Of a stretch of 15,746 bases of DNA, positions 1-6,682 are shown in pieces. How positions within the stretch are numbered: position 1 is the stretch's first letter; each line of letters opens with the position of its first letter. Both the position numbers and the translations under genes were made by a program. The DNA is from UMGS1370 sp046957575 (GTDB lineage Bacteria; Bacillota; Clostridia; Lachnospirales; Lachnospiraceae), in assembly GCA_046957575.1 (NCBI GenBank), contig JBKUOG010000042.1, positions 1-15,746 of the forward strand. Reading direction: 5' to 3'. Under the pieces are notes generated by a model, which had not been told where the DNA came from, did no database searches, and saw only the letters and a program-made list of their open reading frames with translations.

Positions 1-249
1 GGCCTCTCCCTTAGGGTCCAGCTCCGTTAGATCCGTTAAATCATAGTCTTTTTCTACCATCAGAGCCGCAATGGTTTCTGCATCCAGAACAGGTTCCTGT
101 ACTATCAGATCTCCCAGCGCCATCTGGCGGAATTCATCGGTTTCCCAAACCATTTTGTCCAACTGATAGTAGTCCGGATTGTTGACCAGGTAATCAAAGA
201 GCGTAACCTGAAATGCAGCCAGCATCAAAATCAGAATTAAAACCAGCAT
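1..249 (-). CDS. Unidentified N-terminally anchored protein, partial (C-terminus beyond window edge)
   Basis: The first 83 codons of a leftward gene that continues past position 1. The ATG at 247-249 is preceded by GAGGCAGGG (minus strand), a reasonable ribosome binding site. The product starts with a short hydrophobic stretch (residues 1-14, mostly Leu/Ile/Met/Ala), which looks like a signal anchor or uncleaved signal peptide. An acidic, hydrophilic region follows, rich in Asp, Glu, Tyr and Leu. The protein is therefore probably exported or membrane-tethered with its bulk outside. I do not recognise the family. In related genomes this place could hold a cell-wall enzyme such as a lytic transglycosylase, but no catalytic motif is visible here, so I assign no function. 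It is divergent from ylbJ, with about 50 bases between the two start regions. Confidence 0.6.
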   Translation of the reverse strand, partial: MLVLILILMLAAFQVTLFDYLVNNPDYYQLDKMVWETDEFRQMALGDLIVQEPVLDAETIAALMVEKDYDLTDLTELDPKGEA

Positions 250-303
250 ATCCCTGCCTCATTCTTTCATATACGTGTATAAACCCATTGTATTCAGGTG
301 CAT

Positions 304-1242
304 ATGAAAAAATCAATCCCGATCCTGCTTCTGGCTCTTCTCCTTGCAAAACCGGACTGGGCCTTTACCGGCGCCAAAAACGGCCTTGTTTTATGGGGAA
401 TGGTGGTGCTGCCAACGCTTATGCCGTTTATGCTCTGCTCTCAGGCCATAGTAGGACTTGGGGCAGTCCCCATCCTGATGAAACCCTTTGGCCCTTTTTT
501 ATCTCATATTCTCCATGTATCTTATCAGGGCGGCTATGTCTTTTTAACCGGACTTTTGTGCGGTTATCCCATGGGAGCCAAAACCTGCGGAGAATTTTTG
601 CAAAGGGGGCTGATCACACCAGCAGAGGCCCGCTATCTGCTTGCAGTCAGCAATCATCCCAGTCCCATGTTTCTTTTGGGGTACGTAATGAGTCAAATCA
701 GCGCAGTCTTTGGACTTTCCGCAAAAGCAGCTTCCTGGAAACTTTTAGCGGCTCTATACCTTCCGATTCTTCCCATCGGGTTTCTGGCAAGGCACCAATA
801 CCGACCAGAGAGTTCTGACAGTGCATTTCCCAGTCCGTCTGCACATCCCGCTTCTTCCTTTTCTCTGGACGCGGCGTTCCTGTCCTGCGCAGAAACCATG
901 GTAAAAATCGGTGGATATATTATGCTGTTTTCCATTGCGGCTCTCTACACCTCCAAACTTCCTTTTTCCAGTCCCTATCTGCGGTGCGCTCTTTTGGGGG
1001 CTTTGGAGATTACCACTGGAATTTCCGTCATCGCCAGTTCCATGACCGGAAATGCAGCCGTTCTTCTGATTACCGCATCTGCGGCATTCGGAGGAATTTC
1101 CAGTATTTTTCAGACCAAAAGTGTTCTGCACGAAAAAAATGCCGGACTGTCTATCCGGCATTATGTACTGTGGAAACTGCTCCATGGAATCCTTTCCTGT
1201 ATGGTGATGGCATTGTTATGTAAAATCCCGATTTCTTTTTAA
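304..1242 (+). CDS. ylbJ: Sporulation integral membrane protein YlbJ-like
   Basis: A polytopic membrane protein of about 312 residues resembling YlbJ, a sporulation membrane protein with two Gate (nucleoside-recognition type) halves. The first half covers about residues 25-130 and includes LTGLLCGYPMGAK and a conserved SNHPSPMFL segment. The second half covers about residues 195-310 and again alternates hydrophobic helices with Gly-rich turns. A polar linker rich in Ser and Pro (about residues 165-190) joins them. Bacillus YlbJ is about 400 residues, so this form is short, but both halves are present. GTG at 298 is in frame, but ATG at 304 is preferred because GGTG (297-300) lies 3 nt upstream, the right offset for that part of the anti-SD. 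The gene ends convergently with the coiled-coil gene: the two stop codons share TTAA and overlap by 4 nt. The family is sigma-E controlled in Bacillus; I could not find a convincing sigma-E promoter here. Confidence 0.85.
   Translation: MKKSIPILLLALLLAKPDWAFTGAKNGLVLWGMVVLPTLMPFMLCSQAIVGLGAVPILMKPFGPFLSHILHVSYQGGYVFLTGLLCGYPMGAKTCGEFLQRGLITPAEARYLLAVSNHPSPMFLLGYVMSQISAVFGLSAKAASWKLLAALYLPILPIGFLARHQYRPESSDSAFPSPSAHPASSFSLDAAFLSCAETMVKIGGYIMLFSIAALYTSKLPFSSPYLRCALLGALEITTGISVIASSMTGNAAVLLITASAAFGGISSIFQTKSVLHEKNAGLSIRHYVLWKLLHGILSCMVMALLCKIPISF
1138..1162 (-). terminator. Intrinsic terminator of the rsmD-coaD operon, embedded in ylbJ
   Basis: AATGCCGGA (1138-1146) and TCCGGCATT (1154-1162) form a perfect 9-bp stem with a 7-nt loop. 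On the minus strand the stem runs into seven T's (plus-strand A1133-A1139), giving a GC-rich hairpin followed by a U-tract. It lies about 77 nt beyond the stop codon of the leftward coiled-coil gene (1239) and inside the ylbJ coding sequence. The leftward mRNA would therefore carry a 3' UTR antisense to the last 100 nt or so of ylbJ. Confidence 0.8.
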
Positions 1243-1835
1243 GCCCCTGCGTTCTGACTGTCTTCCGGCTGGCCTTCCTCTTCTGCAGGCGCTGCAATGC
1301 CGCCTGCCAGTTCATTGCGGTTGGAAGAAACGACATCATAACTGGACTGCATAGAGGACATAAAAGCATCAAAACGTCCCTTTGCCCCTTCCATGGAATG
1401 GGTAATAATGGTCTGCAGGCTGCGCAGCATATCGTCAGTATACTGAATTGCACCCTGGCGGATATTATTGGCATCATTCACTGCATTGTCTACAATAGCC
1501 TGGGCCTGGGCATTGGCCTGCTCTACCACCTCGTTGGCATGAGAATATGCCTTTTGCATGATCTCATGCTCATTGACCAGTTCATTGGTCTGAGCATTGG
1601 CTTCCTGAAGCATAGCGTCTGCCTGGGTGCGGGCCTGATTTAAAATCGCATCCTGATTGCTGATAATCTTCTGATACTGTTTAATCTCATCCGGAACCCG
1701 AAGGCGCAGTTCCACCAGAAGTTCTTCTAATTCTTCTTTATTTACAATAATGTTGGTGTTTGAAAGGGGCTGACGTTTGCAGCTGTCAATAAACTCCTCA
1801 ATCTCATTAATCAACTGTTCGATTCTGCTTACCAT
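1239..1835 (-). CDS. Coiled-coil DivIVA/SepIVA-like protein (often annotated 'ATPase' or 'V-ATPase subunit H')
   Basis: A 198-residue soluble protein, mostly one long helical coiled coil. Residues about 1-20 (RIEQLINEIEEFI) and about 30-150 have heptad-like spacing with many Ala, Gln, Asn and Glu and repeats such as QARTQADAMLQEANAQTNEL. A low-complexity acidic tail (about 175-198) follows. Proteins of this type beside coaD in Clostridia are often labelled as vacuolar ATPase subunit H or ATPase, but no nucleotide-binding motif is present, so that label is not supported. The pattern is closer to DivIVA/SepIVA-type scaffold proteins of cell division and growth; that role is inferred. An AAGGAGA binding site overlaps the coaD stop codon, which suggests translational coupling in the rsmD-coaD operon. 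No signal peptide or membrane segment is visible. Confidence 0.75.
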   Translation of the reverse strand: MVSRIEQLINEIEEFIDSCKRQPLSNTNIIVNKEELEELLVELRLRVPDEIKQYQKIISNQDAILNQARTQADAMLQEANAQTNELVNEHEIMQKAYSHANEVVEQANAQAQAIVDNAVNDANNIRQGAIQYTDDMLRSLQTIITHSMEGAKGRFDAFMSSMQSSYDVVSSNRNELAGGIAAPAEEEGQPEDSQNAGA

Positions 1836-1849
1836 ATTAACGATTCTCC

Positions 1850-2350
1850 TTAACCCTTTTTAGCAGGCTCTGCCTGGGCAAATTTTGCCTTTACTTTATC
1901 TGCGATCTGAGGATGAAGGAACATGCGTATGTCTCCCCCAAACTCTGCAATTTCTTTTACAACACTGGAACTTAAATAGGAATATTTTAAATTGGTATTT
2001 AAAAACAGGGTATCTATCTCCGGTGCAATCACCCGGTTGGTCTGGGCCAGCTGAAGTTCATATTCAAAATCCGTAACGGCCCGAAGTCCCCGGACCACTA
2101 CCGTAGCGCCGCAGTCTCTGGCAAAATCAATGAGCAGACCGTCAAAGCTGCGCACTTCTACGTTGTTTAGTCCCTTTGTCACTTCTTTTAACATATTAAC
2201 ACGTTCTTGGGCGGAAAACAATGGGGTTTTAGACTTATTCTGTAAAACTCCTATGATTACCCGGTCCATGATCTTGGAGGTCCGCTCAATAATATCATAA
2301 TGGCCCAATGTCACCGGATCAAAACTGCCCGGATATACTGCTACTGTCAT
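1850..2350 (-). CDS. coaD: Phosphopantetheine adenylyltransferase (PPAT)
   Basis: Catalyses the penultimate step of coenzyme A synthesis, the reversible transfer of AMP from ATP to 4'-phosphopantetheine, in the cytoplasm. The product is 166 residues, the usual size for this hexameric nucleotidyltransferase. The N-terminal motif PGSFDPVTLGH (residues 7-17) contains the TxGH signature that binds ATP phosphates. The later VVRGLRAVTDFEYELQ segment (about 89-104) is characteristic of the family, and SSSVVKEIAEFGGD (about 127-140) matches the conserved C-terminal Ser/Val/Lys-Glu region. It is the middle gene of the leftward operon, 44 nt after rsmD and 14 nt before the coiled-coil gene. The rsmD-coaD pairing is very common in Firmicutes. 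GGGAGA upstream of ATG 2350 is a plausible binding site. Confidence 0.97.
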   Translation of the reverse strand: MTVAVYPGSFDPVTLGHYDIIERTSKIMDRVIIGVLQNKSKTPLFSAQERVNMLKEVTKGLNNVEVRSFDGLLIDFARDCGATVVVRGLRAVTDFEYELQLAQTNRVIAPEIDTLFLNTNLKYSYLSSSVVKEIAEFGGDIRMFLHPQIADKVKAKFAQAEPAKKG

Positions 2351-2394
2351 GCTCGTCTATCTCCCTTTAAATGTGTCTCTTTTGTATCCGGATA

Positions 2395-2955
2395 TTAAGA
2401 GATGTTTTTTTCTATAAATACATGTTTATTGGTCTTATATTCTTTATTTTTCAAAATCCGGTATCCGGTCTCAAAAAGCCAGGAAAAATCCGTATCCAGA
2501 GCTGCTTCCGCCACTATCAGGGTACGGCTGTCCGCCAAGGAAGAATCTTTTAAATAAAGAAAAACCTGTCTCTCAAAATCCATCTGGTAAGGCGGATCCA
2601 TAAAAATCAGATCAAAAGGTCGGTTCCGTTTTTCCAGCTTCTTTAAGGCAGACATCACTTCGGACTGCAAAAGGCTGGCTTTTTCTTCCAGGCGGGTAGT
2701 TTGTAAGTTGTCCCGAATACAGCCGCATGCTTTGGGATTCTGCTCTACAAAAACCGCTTCCTTTGCTCCCCGGCTTAATGCCTCAATGCCGATGGCTCCG
2801 CTTCCTGCAAATAAATCCAGAAACGAGCACTCCAGCAATTCTGGCTGCAGCATATTAAATAAGGTTTCCTTGATCCGATCTGTAGTAGGTCTGGTATCCA
2901 TTCCCTCTATAGTTTTTAACGGCAGCCGCCTGGCGCTGCCTGCAATTACTCTCAT
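2395..2955 (-). CDS. rsmD: 16S rRNA (guanine(966)-N(2))-methyltransferase RsmD
   Basis: A SAM-dependent methyltransferase that modifies G966 of 16S rRNA during 30S assembly. The product is 186 residues, as expected. It starts with the family's typical MRVIAGSARR and has RPT (22-24), the SAM-binding loop DLFAGSGAIG (47-56), an acidic residue after strand 2 (VEQ, 70-72) and the catalytic DPPY motif (120-123). The frame is open up to 3030, but those 25 extra residues overlap the promoter and leader. The ATG at 2953-2955 is preceded by AAAGGA and gives the family-standard N-terminus, so I chose it. It is the first gene of the rsmD-coaD-coiled-coil operon, transcribed from the promoter at 3002-3030. 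Confidence 0.95.
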   Translation of the reverse strand: MRVIAGSARRLPLKTIEGMDTRPTTDRIKETLFNMLQPELLECSFLDLFAGSGAIGIEALSRGAKEAVFVEQNPKACGCIRDNLQTTRLEEKASLLQSEVMSALKKLEKRNRPFDLIFMDPPYQMDFERQVFLYLKDSSLADSRTLIVAEAALDTDFSWLFETGYRILKNKEYKTNKHVFIEKNIS

Positions 2956-3001
2956 ATATCTGATAGTCCTTTCTTCGCGTATGCAGACGCTGACATGTAA
3001 C

Positions 3002-3030
3002 AGTATAATATGATTATTTGATATAAACAA
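3002..3030 (-). promoter_or_regulatory. Sigma-A-type promoter of the rsmD operon
   Basis: On the minus strand TTGTTT (3025-3030) and TATACT (3002-3007) are separated by exactly 17 bases. The region just upstream (about 3031-3060) is very AT-rich and could act as an UP element. The predicted start, near 2995, leaves a leader of about 40 nt before rsmD. The -10 box matches the TATAAT consensus at five of six positions. Confidence 0.75.
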
Positions 3031-3097
3031 GAGATTTTATAAGATTTTTATGTTTTTTATAATTGTGGGAGCATATCGCGGAGAACAATCCTGCATC

Positions 3098-3139
3098 AAA
3101 ACAGGGACTGCGCACTAATCTCTTAGTGCAGCAGCCCCC
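3098..3139 (-). terminator. Terminator of the SASP gene
   Basis: GCACTAA (3112-3118) pairs with TTAGTGC (3123-3129) around a 4-nt loop. The stem extends outward through CTGC/GCAG (3108-3111 with 3131-3134) and GGG/CCC (3104-3106 with 3135 onward), with single-base bulges. On the minus strand the hairpin is followed by a short T-rich tail (GTTTTG). It lies about 30 nt beyond the SASP stop and upstream of the rsmD promoter, so it separates the spore transcript from the housekeeping operon. Confidence 0.65.
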
Positions 3140-3167
3140 GGTTTTTGAAGAGTCCTGATTCGCCCTT

Positions 3168-3377
3168 TTATTTGCCTGCCATCTGGCGCTCCTGAGCCTC
3201 GATCATCTTCTTAACCATATATCCGCCTACAGAACCGTTCTGTGCAGAGGTTAAGTTGCCGTTGTATCCGTTGGTTAACGGTACTCCCAGCTCGCTTGCA
3301 ACTTCCATCTTGAATCTGTCCATTGCCTCTCTTGCTTCAGGTACATTGGTTTTGTTAGAAGAATTGTTTGTAGACAT
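3168..3377 (-). CDS. Alpha/beta-type small acid-soluble spore protein (SASP)
   Basis: A 69-residue DNA-binding protein that coats and protects spore DNA and is degraded by the GPR protease on germination. The conserved core is visible. REAMDRFKMEVASELGV (about 16-32) contains the GPR cleavage region (around MEVASE). The second half has the signature NGSVGGYMVKKMIEAQE (about 47-63), whose SVGG-x-M-V-K-K pattern is diagnostic. The N-terminus is Asn/Ser-rich, as is usual. The binding site AAAGGAGGG just before ATG 3377 is very strong, as expected for a highly expressed spore gene. It is monocistronic, with its own terminator. A sigma-G promoter is expected, but I could not identify one convincingly upstream. 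Confidence 0.95.
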   Translation of the reverse strand: MSTNNSSNKTNVPEAREAMDRFKMEVASELGVPLTNGYNGNLTSAQNGSVGGYMVKKMIEAQERQMAGK

Positions 3378-3403
3378 ATAAAACCCTCCTTTGATTTGAT
3401 TTC

Positions 3404-3428
3404 CGCCGTTTCTTATGTGGTGACGGCG
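3404..3428 (-). repeat. Inverted repeat in the SASP leader
   Basis: CGCCGT (3404-3409) and ACGGCG (3423-3428) form a 6-bp GC-rich inverted repeat with a 13-nt loop. It lies 27-51 nt upstream of the SASP start codon, in what would be the 5' leader. Its role is unknown. It could be a leader hairpin that stabilises the mRNA, or it may be chance. The rest of 3378-3520 is AT-rich intergenic sequence with nothing else I can name. Confidence 0.3.
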
Positions 3429-3520
3429 ATTTGTTTTGTGCTACATCCGTAGTATATGTGGAATCAAAATTAATAAACTAGAAGGTTTTGTGCATTCTTC
3501 CAGATGTTAGAAATTATACA

Positions 3521-3550
3521 TTGACAGTAATTAAAATGCCATGCTACTAT
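3521..3550 (+). promoter_or_regulatory. Sigma-A-type promoter of the MFS gene
   Basis: A perfect -35 box TTGACA (3521-3526) and a -10 box TACTAT (3545-3550) are separated by 18 bases, facing the rightward MFS gene. The predicted start is near 3557, giving a leader of about 48 nt. The intact promoter suggests that the frameshifted gene downstream is still transcribed. Confidence 0.65.
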
Positions 3551-3604
3551 ACATCTATCTTTTTTGTGTTCTAACTAACATCAGCGGAGTATGAGTATAA
3601 TTAT

Positions 3605-4761
3605 ATGTGTCTATCCTATCAAGTTCTGATTTTTATTCATGCAGGTACAGCCGGCCTTATTGCTCCGGTTATGACATTAATGTTTCTGCAGCATGGAGCA
3701 TCCCTTAATACATTGTCTTTATTTGTTGCTCTTTTTTCCCTGACGGTGCTGCTGGCCGAGATACCCAGCGGTATTTTTGCTGATACCTATGGCCGCAAAA
3801 AGTGTTTTCTGCTGTCCCTTATTTTTCTAATCTGCAAGGATTCCTTTTTATTGATAAGCAATGATCCAATTCTTCTGTCTGTTTCCTGCATATTTTTTGG
3901 ATTGGGAAATGCGTTTTCCTCAGGCTCGTTAGAGGCACTCATCATTGATCAGTACAAGTCAACGGTAGGAGTTGTCAGAATTAATAGCCAGATGTTTTTT
4001 TAGAAAGCATTGGGATGGCGGCAGGGGCGCTTTTAGGCGGCTTTTTGGGGTCCATTGGAACACGCTATTGCCCACTTATCGCTGTTGTCCTTGCCTTCGA
4101 AATTTTCATTTTTATATTGTCACAAATTTTCTTAAAAGAACAGCTCTGTACGGAAGCTCGTAAGGAAACTGGCAGTTTAAAAGCTAACTTTATTCATATG
4201 TTTTCTGGCAAAAACTATTCCCATTCAGCAAAAATGATTTTAACAGCAACGGTTTTTATTGGTATTCTTCAAACCGTTCTGGATGTCTATTGGCAGCAGA
4301 CTTTTGTAACCTATATGCCCTCCGATTTTTTATATTTAATCGGTGTTATAAGCTGTATGGGATTTGCAGGGCTCATTGCTGGTAATTATTTTGTGGAATG
4401 GATTTTGACGCAGAAAGTCTATAAAGAAAAAACGATTTACTGGGTTTTTAAGATCCTGCTTCCAGTTTCTATGCTGCTGCTTGGATTCTGTCAGAATTGG
4501 ATATTGTTCGGATGTTCCTATACGTTTGTACATTTCATCATCGGATGCGGAGAAGTAAGTGAAAAAGCAATTCTTCATCAAAATGTAGACGATTCCCAGC
4601 GGTCTAGTGTTCTGTCCATATATTCTTTTATCATACGGATTGGAGGAATTTTTTCTTCTTTGCTGTGCAGTTTTCTGGTTCGTCATTATGGACTTTCTTC
4701 TGTCTGGATTGTTATTCCAGCAGCTGCTCTCCTTGCTTTATCCCTGATTCGACGCAAATAA
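3605..4761 (+). pseudogene. MFS transporter interrupted by a frameshift at a T7 run
   Basis: Two adjacent reading frames together encode one major facilitator superfamily permease of about 385 residues. The first (3605-4003) holds roughly the first four membrane helices and motif A, GIFADTYGRKK (residues 56-66), the loop 2-3 signature. It ends at TAG 4001-4003, immediately after a run of seven T's (3995-4001). Restoring one T, or slipping back one base, continues through LESIGMAAGALLGGF into the second frame (from 4000, to the stop at 4759-4761), which holds the remaining helices. The substrate cannot be predicted; drug-efflux-like permeases are the usual match. The start is uncertain: ATG 3605 has no well-placed binding site, since GGAG at 3586-3589 is 15 nt away. 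The gene is more AT-rich than its neighbours, consistent with later acquisition. It may be a pseudogene, phase-variable, rescued by slippage, or a sequencing error. Confidence 0.75.
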
Positions 4762-4763
4762 AC

Positions 4764-4808
4764 ATACCTCCGGGTGTTGGTCAATGAAACCAGAACACTC
4801 GGAGGTAT
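4764..4808. terminator. Long hairpin between the convergent MFS and nitroreductase genes
   Basis: Positions 4764-4778 pair with 4794-4808 along 15 bp, with one G-T wobble (ATACCTCC with GGAGGTAT, then GGGTGTT with AACACTC). The loop is 15 nt and could pair further (GGT 4779-4781 with ACC 4789-4791). It starts 3 nt after the MFS stop and ends 7 nt from the nitroreductase stop. On the minus strand it is followed by GTTTATTTG, a weak U-tract. On the plus strand there is no T-run. It is most likely the terminator of the leftward operon, perhaps bidirectional. Confidence 0.65.
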
Positions 4809-4814
4809 ATCCAA

Positions 4815-5330
4815 TTACTTAATATATGCGACTTCTCCTACCCTTTTGATTTCCTTGGGTTCGCCATCGCTGTAGCCTAATGCGGCCAGACCATATACCA
4901 CATGGTCGGAAGGAATGGTTAATTCCTCTAATACCTGACGGACCAGAGGTTCGTCACAGATGTTCTGGAGCTGGTTGATCCAGACAGAACCAATTCCCAG
5001 GGAATGGGCAGCTAAAAAAATGTTTTCCAATGCGCAGGCATTGTCTTCCTTTCCATAAGCGCTGTCTCTTTTATTAGATGGAATAATAATGGTCTGGGGA
5101 CGGTACATATCATAACCAGTTCGGCCAAGAGTTACTTCAATTGCTCTTGCCAGCTTTTCGATCATCTGACGGTTCTCTACGACTGTAAATTTCCAGGTCT
5201 GACCATTTTTCCCGCTGGGAGCGCATAATGCGGCTTCTACAATTAATTTCAGATCCGCTTCTGGAATTGGTTTTTCTAAAAATTTTCTGGTGCTTCTTCT
5301 CGTTAAAATGGTTTCAATTGTCTGATTCAT
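4815..5330 (-). CDS. Nitroreductase family protein (FMN-dependent oxidoreductase)
   Basis: A 171-residue cytoplasmic flavoprotein of the nitroreductase fold. Such enzymes use NAD(P)H to reduce nitro compounds, quinones or other electron acceptors, often as homodimers with FMN at the interface. Family marks are RRSTRKF (11-17), whose Arg residues contact FMN phosphate, APSGKNGQTWKF (37-48), and the C-terminal ENIFLAAHSLGIGSVW (about 102-117). It ends with the compact GLAALGYSDGEPKE segment. The natural substrate cannot be read from sequence. An AAGGAGG binding site overlaps the MATE stop region, with 12 nt between the genes, so it is probably translated from the same mRNA and is the last gene of the recG-oxidoreductase-MATE-nitroreductase string. 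The hairpin at 4764-4808 follows. Confidence 0.92.
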   Translation of the reverse strand: MNQTIETILTRRSTRKFLEKPIPEADLKLIVEAALCAPSGKNGQTWKFTVVENRQMIEKLARAIEVTLGRTGYDMYRPQTIIIPSNKRDSAYGKEDNACALENIFLAAHSLGIGSVWINQLQNICDEPLVRQVLEELTIPSDHVVYGLAALGYSDGEPKEIKRVGEVAYIK

Positions 5331-5342
5331 AAAAAAACCTCC

Positions 5343-6680
5343 TTATTGACTTGTTGCTGCTTTTTTAAGCGCCGGATGGTGAAGATACCGTACTGCCAGC
5401 GGAATCACCATGAGAATCCAGACAATCGGTTCTGCCATAATGATTCCCATATACTCCAGGGCCGGCGCTAAAAAGAATGCGGCGGCTGTTTTTCCTGCCA
5501 GTTCCACAAAGCTGGACACAATCGGCGTAACGTGATCGCCGATTCCCTGAAGGGTATTCCGGAGGACGGCGATTGCTGCCGGAGCAAAATAAAACAGCGT
5601 ATCGATTTTTAAATAAATGGCTGCTGTATTTACCACTTCGGTTTCCCTGCTGCCCGTAACCAGATAGATTAAGAATGGCGCAGCCGTATAACTTAGAAAC
5701 ATCACAAGCAGCGACCATCCCCAGGTCAGAAACAGAGCATACCGGACGCCCAGACGGATGCGGCCTGTTTCTCCGGCTCCCAGGTTCTGACCGCAGTAGG
5801 TTGCCATGGTTACACTCATAACACTAAATGGCAGCATAAAAAACTCTGTGATTTTCCTTGCCCCTGTATGGGCCACAATGGTATTGGTTCCAAAGGTATT
5901 GATAGCACATTGCAGCGCCAGGGTTCCGAAAAATACCAGCGACATCATCAAAGCCATGGAAAGGCCCGAGGATAAAAGCTGCCGGATCCGGTTTTTATCT
6001 GGTGCAAAGTCGGCCAGATGGAACCGGAAAAAGGGATAGGTTTTCCACATATAGCAAAAGCTGAGTAACGCAGAAATGGTCTGGGACAGAACTGTTGCCC
6101 AGGCTGCGCCGCCTACTCCCATATGAAACCGGAGAATAAACAGCAAATCCAGTCCTACGTTAAGAAGACTGGCCAGCACTAAAAAGGCAAGAGGCGCGCC
6201 AGTATCTCCTACTGCCCGTAAGATTCCGGCGCAGCCATTATAGGCCATTGCCGCAGGAATTCCCATCAGAATTACCGCAATATAAGCTCTGGCATCTGCC
6301 GTTAATTCACGGGGCACATTTAACAGATTAAAAATCCCAGACAGTCCTGCTATACTTGCCAGGGACAAAAGGATAGAAACCAGGATTCCCAGACCGAAGC
6401 TCAATGCTCCGGACCGGCGTACCTCATTTCGTTCCCCCGCCCCAAATTTCTGGGCAATCAAAATGGCAAAACCATTGGTCAGGCCATTGATAAACCCTAT
6501 CAAAAGAGTGCTGATGGATGTGGTAGCGCCTACTGCAGCCAATGCTTCTGCTCCCAGGGTGCTTCCCACGATCCGGGTATCTGCCAGGCTGTAAAAAAGC
6601 TGAAACACATTGCCCAGAGCCACTGGAAGGGCAAATCTGACCATTCTTCCGGCCGGATTTCCCTTTGTCAGATCGACCAT
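5343..6680 (-). CDS. MATE family multidrug/cation efflux transporter
   Basis: A 445-residue polytopic membrane protein with about 12 hydrophobic helices, the normal size for MATE exporters. These use a Na+ or H+ gradient to expel cationic drugs or metabolites. The N-terminus DLTKGNPAGRMVRFALPVAL is typical, as are FQLFYSLADTRIVG (helix 1) and the GFAILIAQKFGAGE segment after helix 2. The two six-helix halves are visible, the second starting at about residue 235. GTG at 6695 would overlap the upstream gene by 13 nt and has no binding site. ATG 6678-6680 fits the family N-terminus and leaves 2 nt between the genes, with GGGG 9 nt upstream. The substrate is unknown. The adjacent oxidoreductase and nitroreductase genes may supply or handle the exported compound, which is inference. 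Confidence 0.93.
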   Translation of the reverse strand: MVDLTKGNPAGRMVRFALPVALGNVFQLFYSLADTRIVGSTLGAEALAAVGATTSISTLLIGFINGLTNGFAILIAQKFGAGERNEVRRSGALSFGLGILVSILLSLASIAGLSGIFNLLNVPRELTADARAYIAVILMGIPAAMAYNGCAGILRAVGDTGAPLAFLVLASLLNVGLDLLFILRFHMGVGGAAWATVLSQTISALLSFCYMWKTYPFFRFHLADFAPDKNRIRQLLSSGLSMALMMSLVFFGTLALQCAINTFGTNTIVAHTGARKITEFFMLPFSVMSVTMATYCGQNLGAGETGRIRLGVRYALFLTWGWSLLVMFLSYTAAPFLIYLVTGSRETEVVNTAAIYLKIDTLFYFAPAAIAVLRNTLQGIGDHVTPIVSSFVELAGKTAAAFFLAPALEYMGIIMAEPIVWILMVIPLAVRYLHHPALKKAATSQ

Positions 6681-6682
6681 GG

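Noticed and set aside
250..303. Possible sigma-E -10-like sequences (ATACAAT, TATACA) between the divergent genes
   Set aside because: No matching -35 element at correct spacing could be found on either strand.
213..818. 201-codon rightward reading frame overlapping the start of ylbJ
   Set aside because: It lies in another frame of ylbJ, is rich in Ser, Arg, Cys and Pro without domain pattern, and has no binding site. The YlbJ frame has clear membrane helices.
1285..1307. 7-bp inverted repeat (GCAGGCG/CGCCTGC) just after ylbJ, considered as the ylbJ terminator
   Set aside because: No T-run follows on the plus strand, and it lies in the coding tail of the coiled-coil gene. I see no clear terminator for ylbJ.
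1239..1835. Assigning ATPase or V-ATPase subunit H function to the coiled-coil protein
   Set aside because: No Walker motif or ATPase context exists; the similarity is likely due to coiled-coil composition only.
3450..3456. Possible sigma-F/G -10 (TATACTA, minus strand) for the SASP gene
   Set aside because: No GnATR-type -35 at 17-18 nt was found, so the match is too weak to call.
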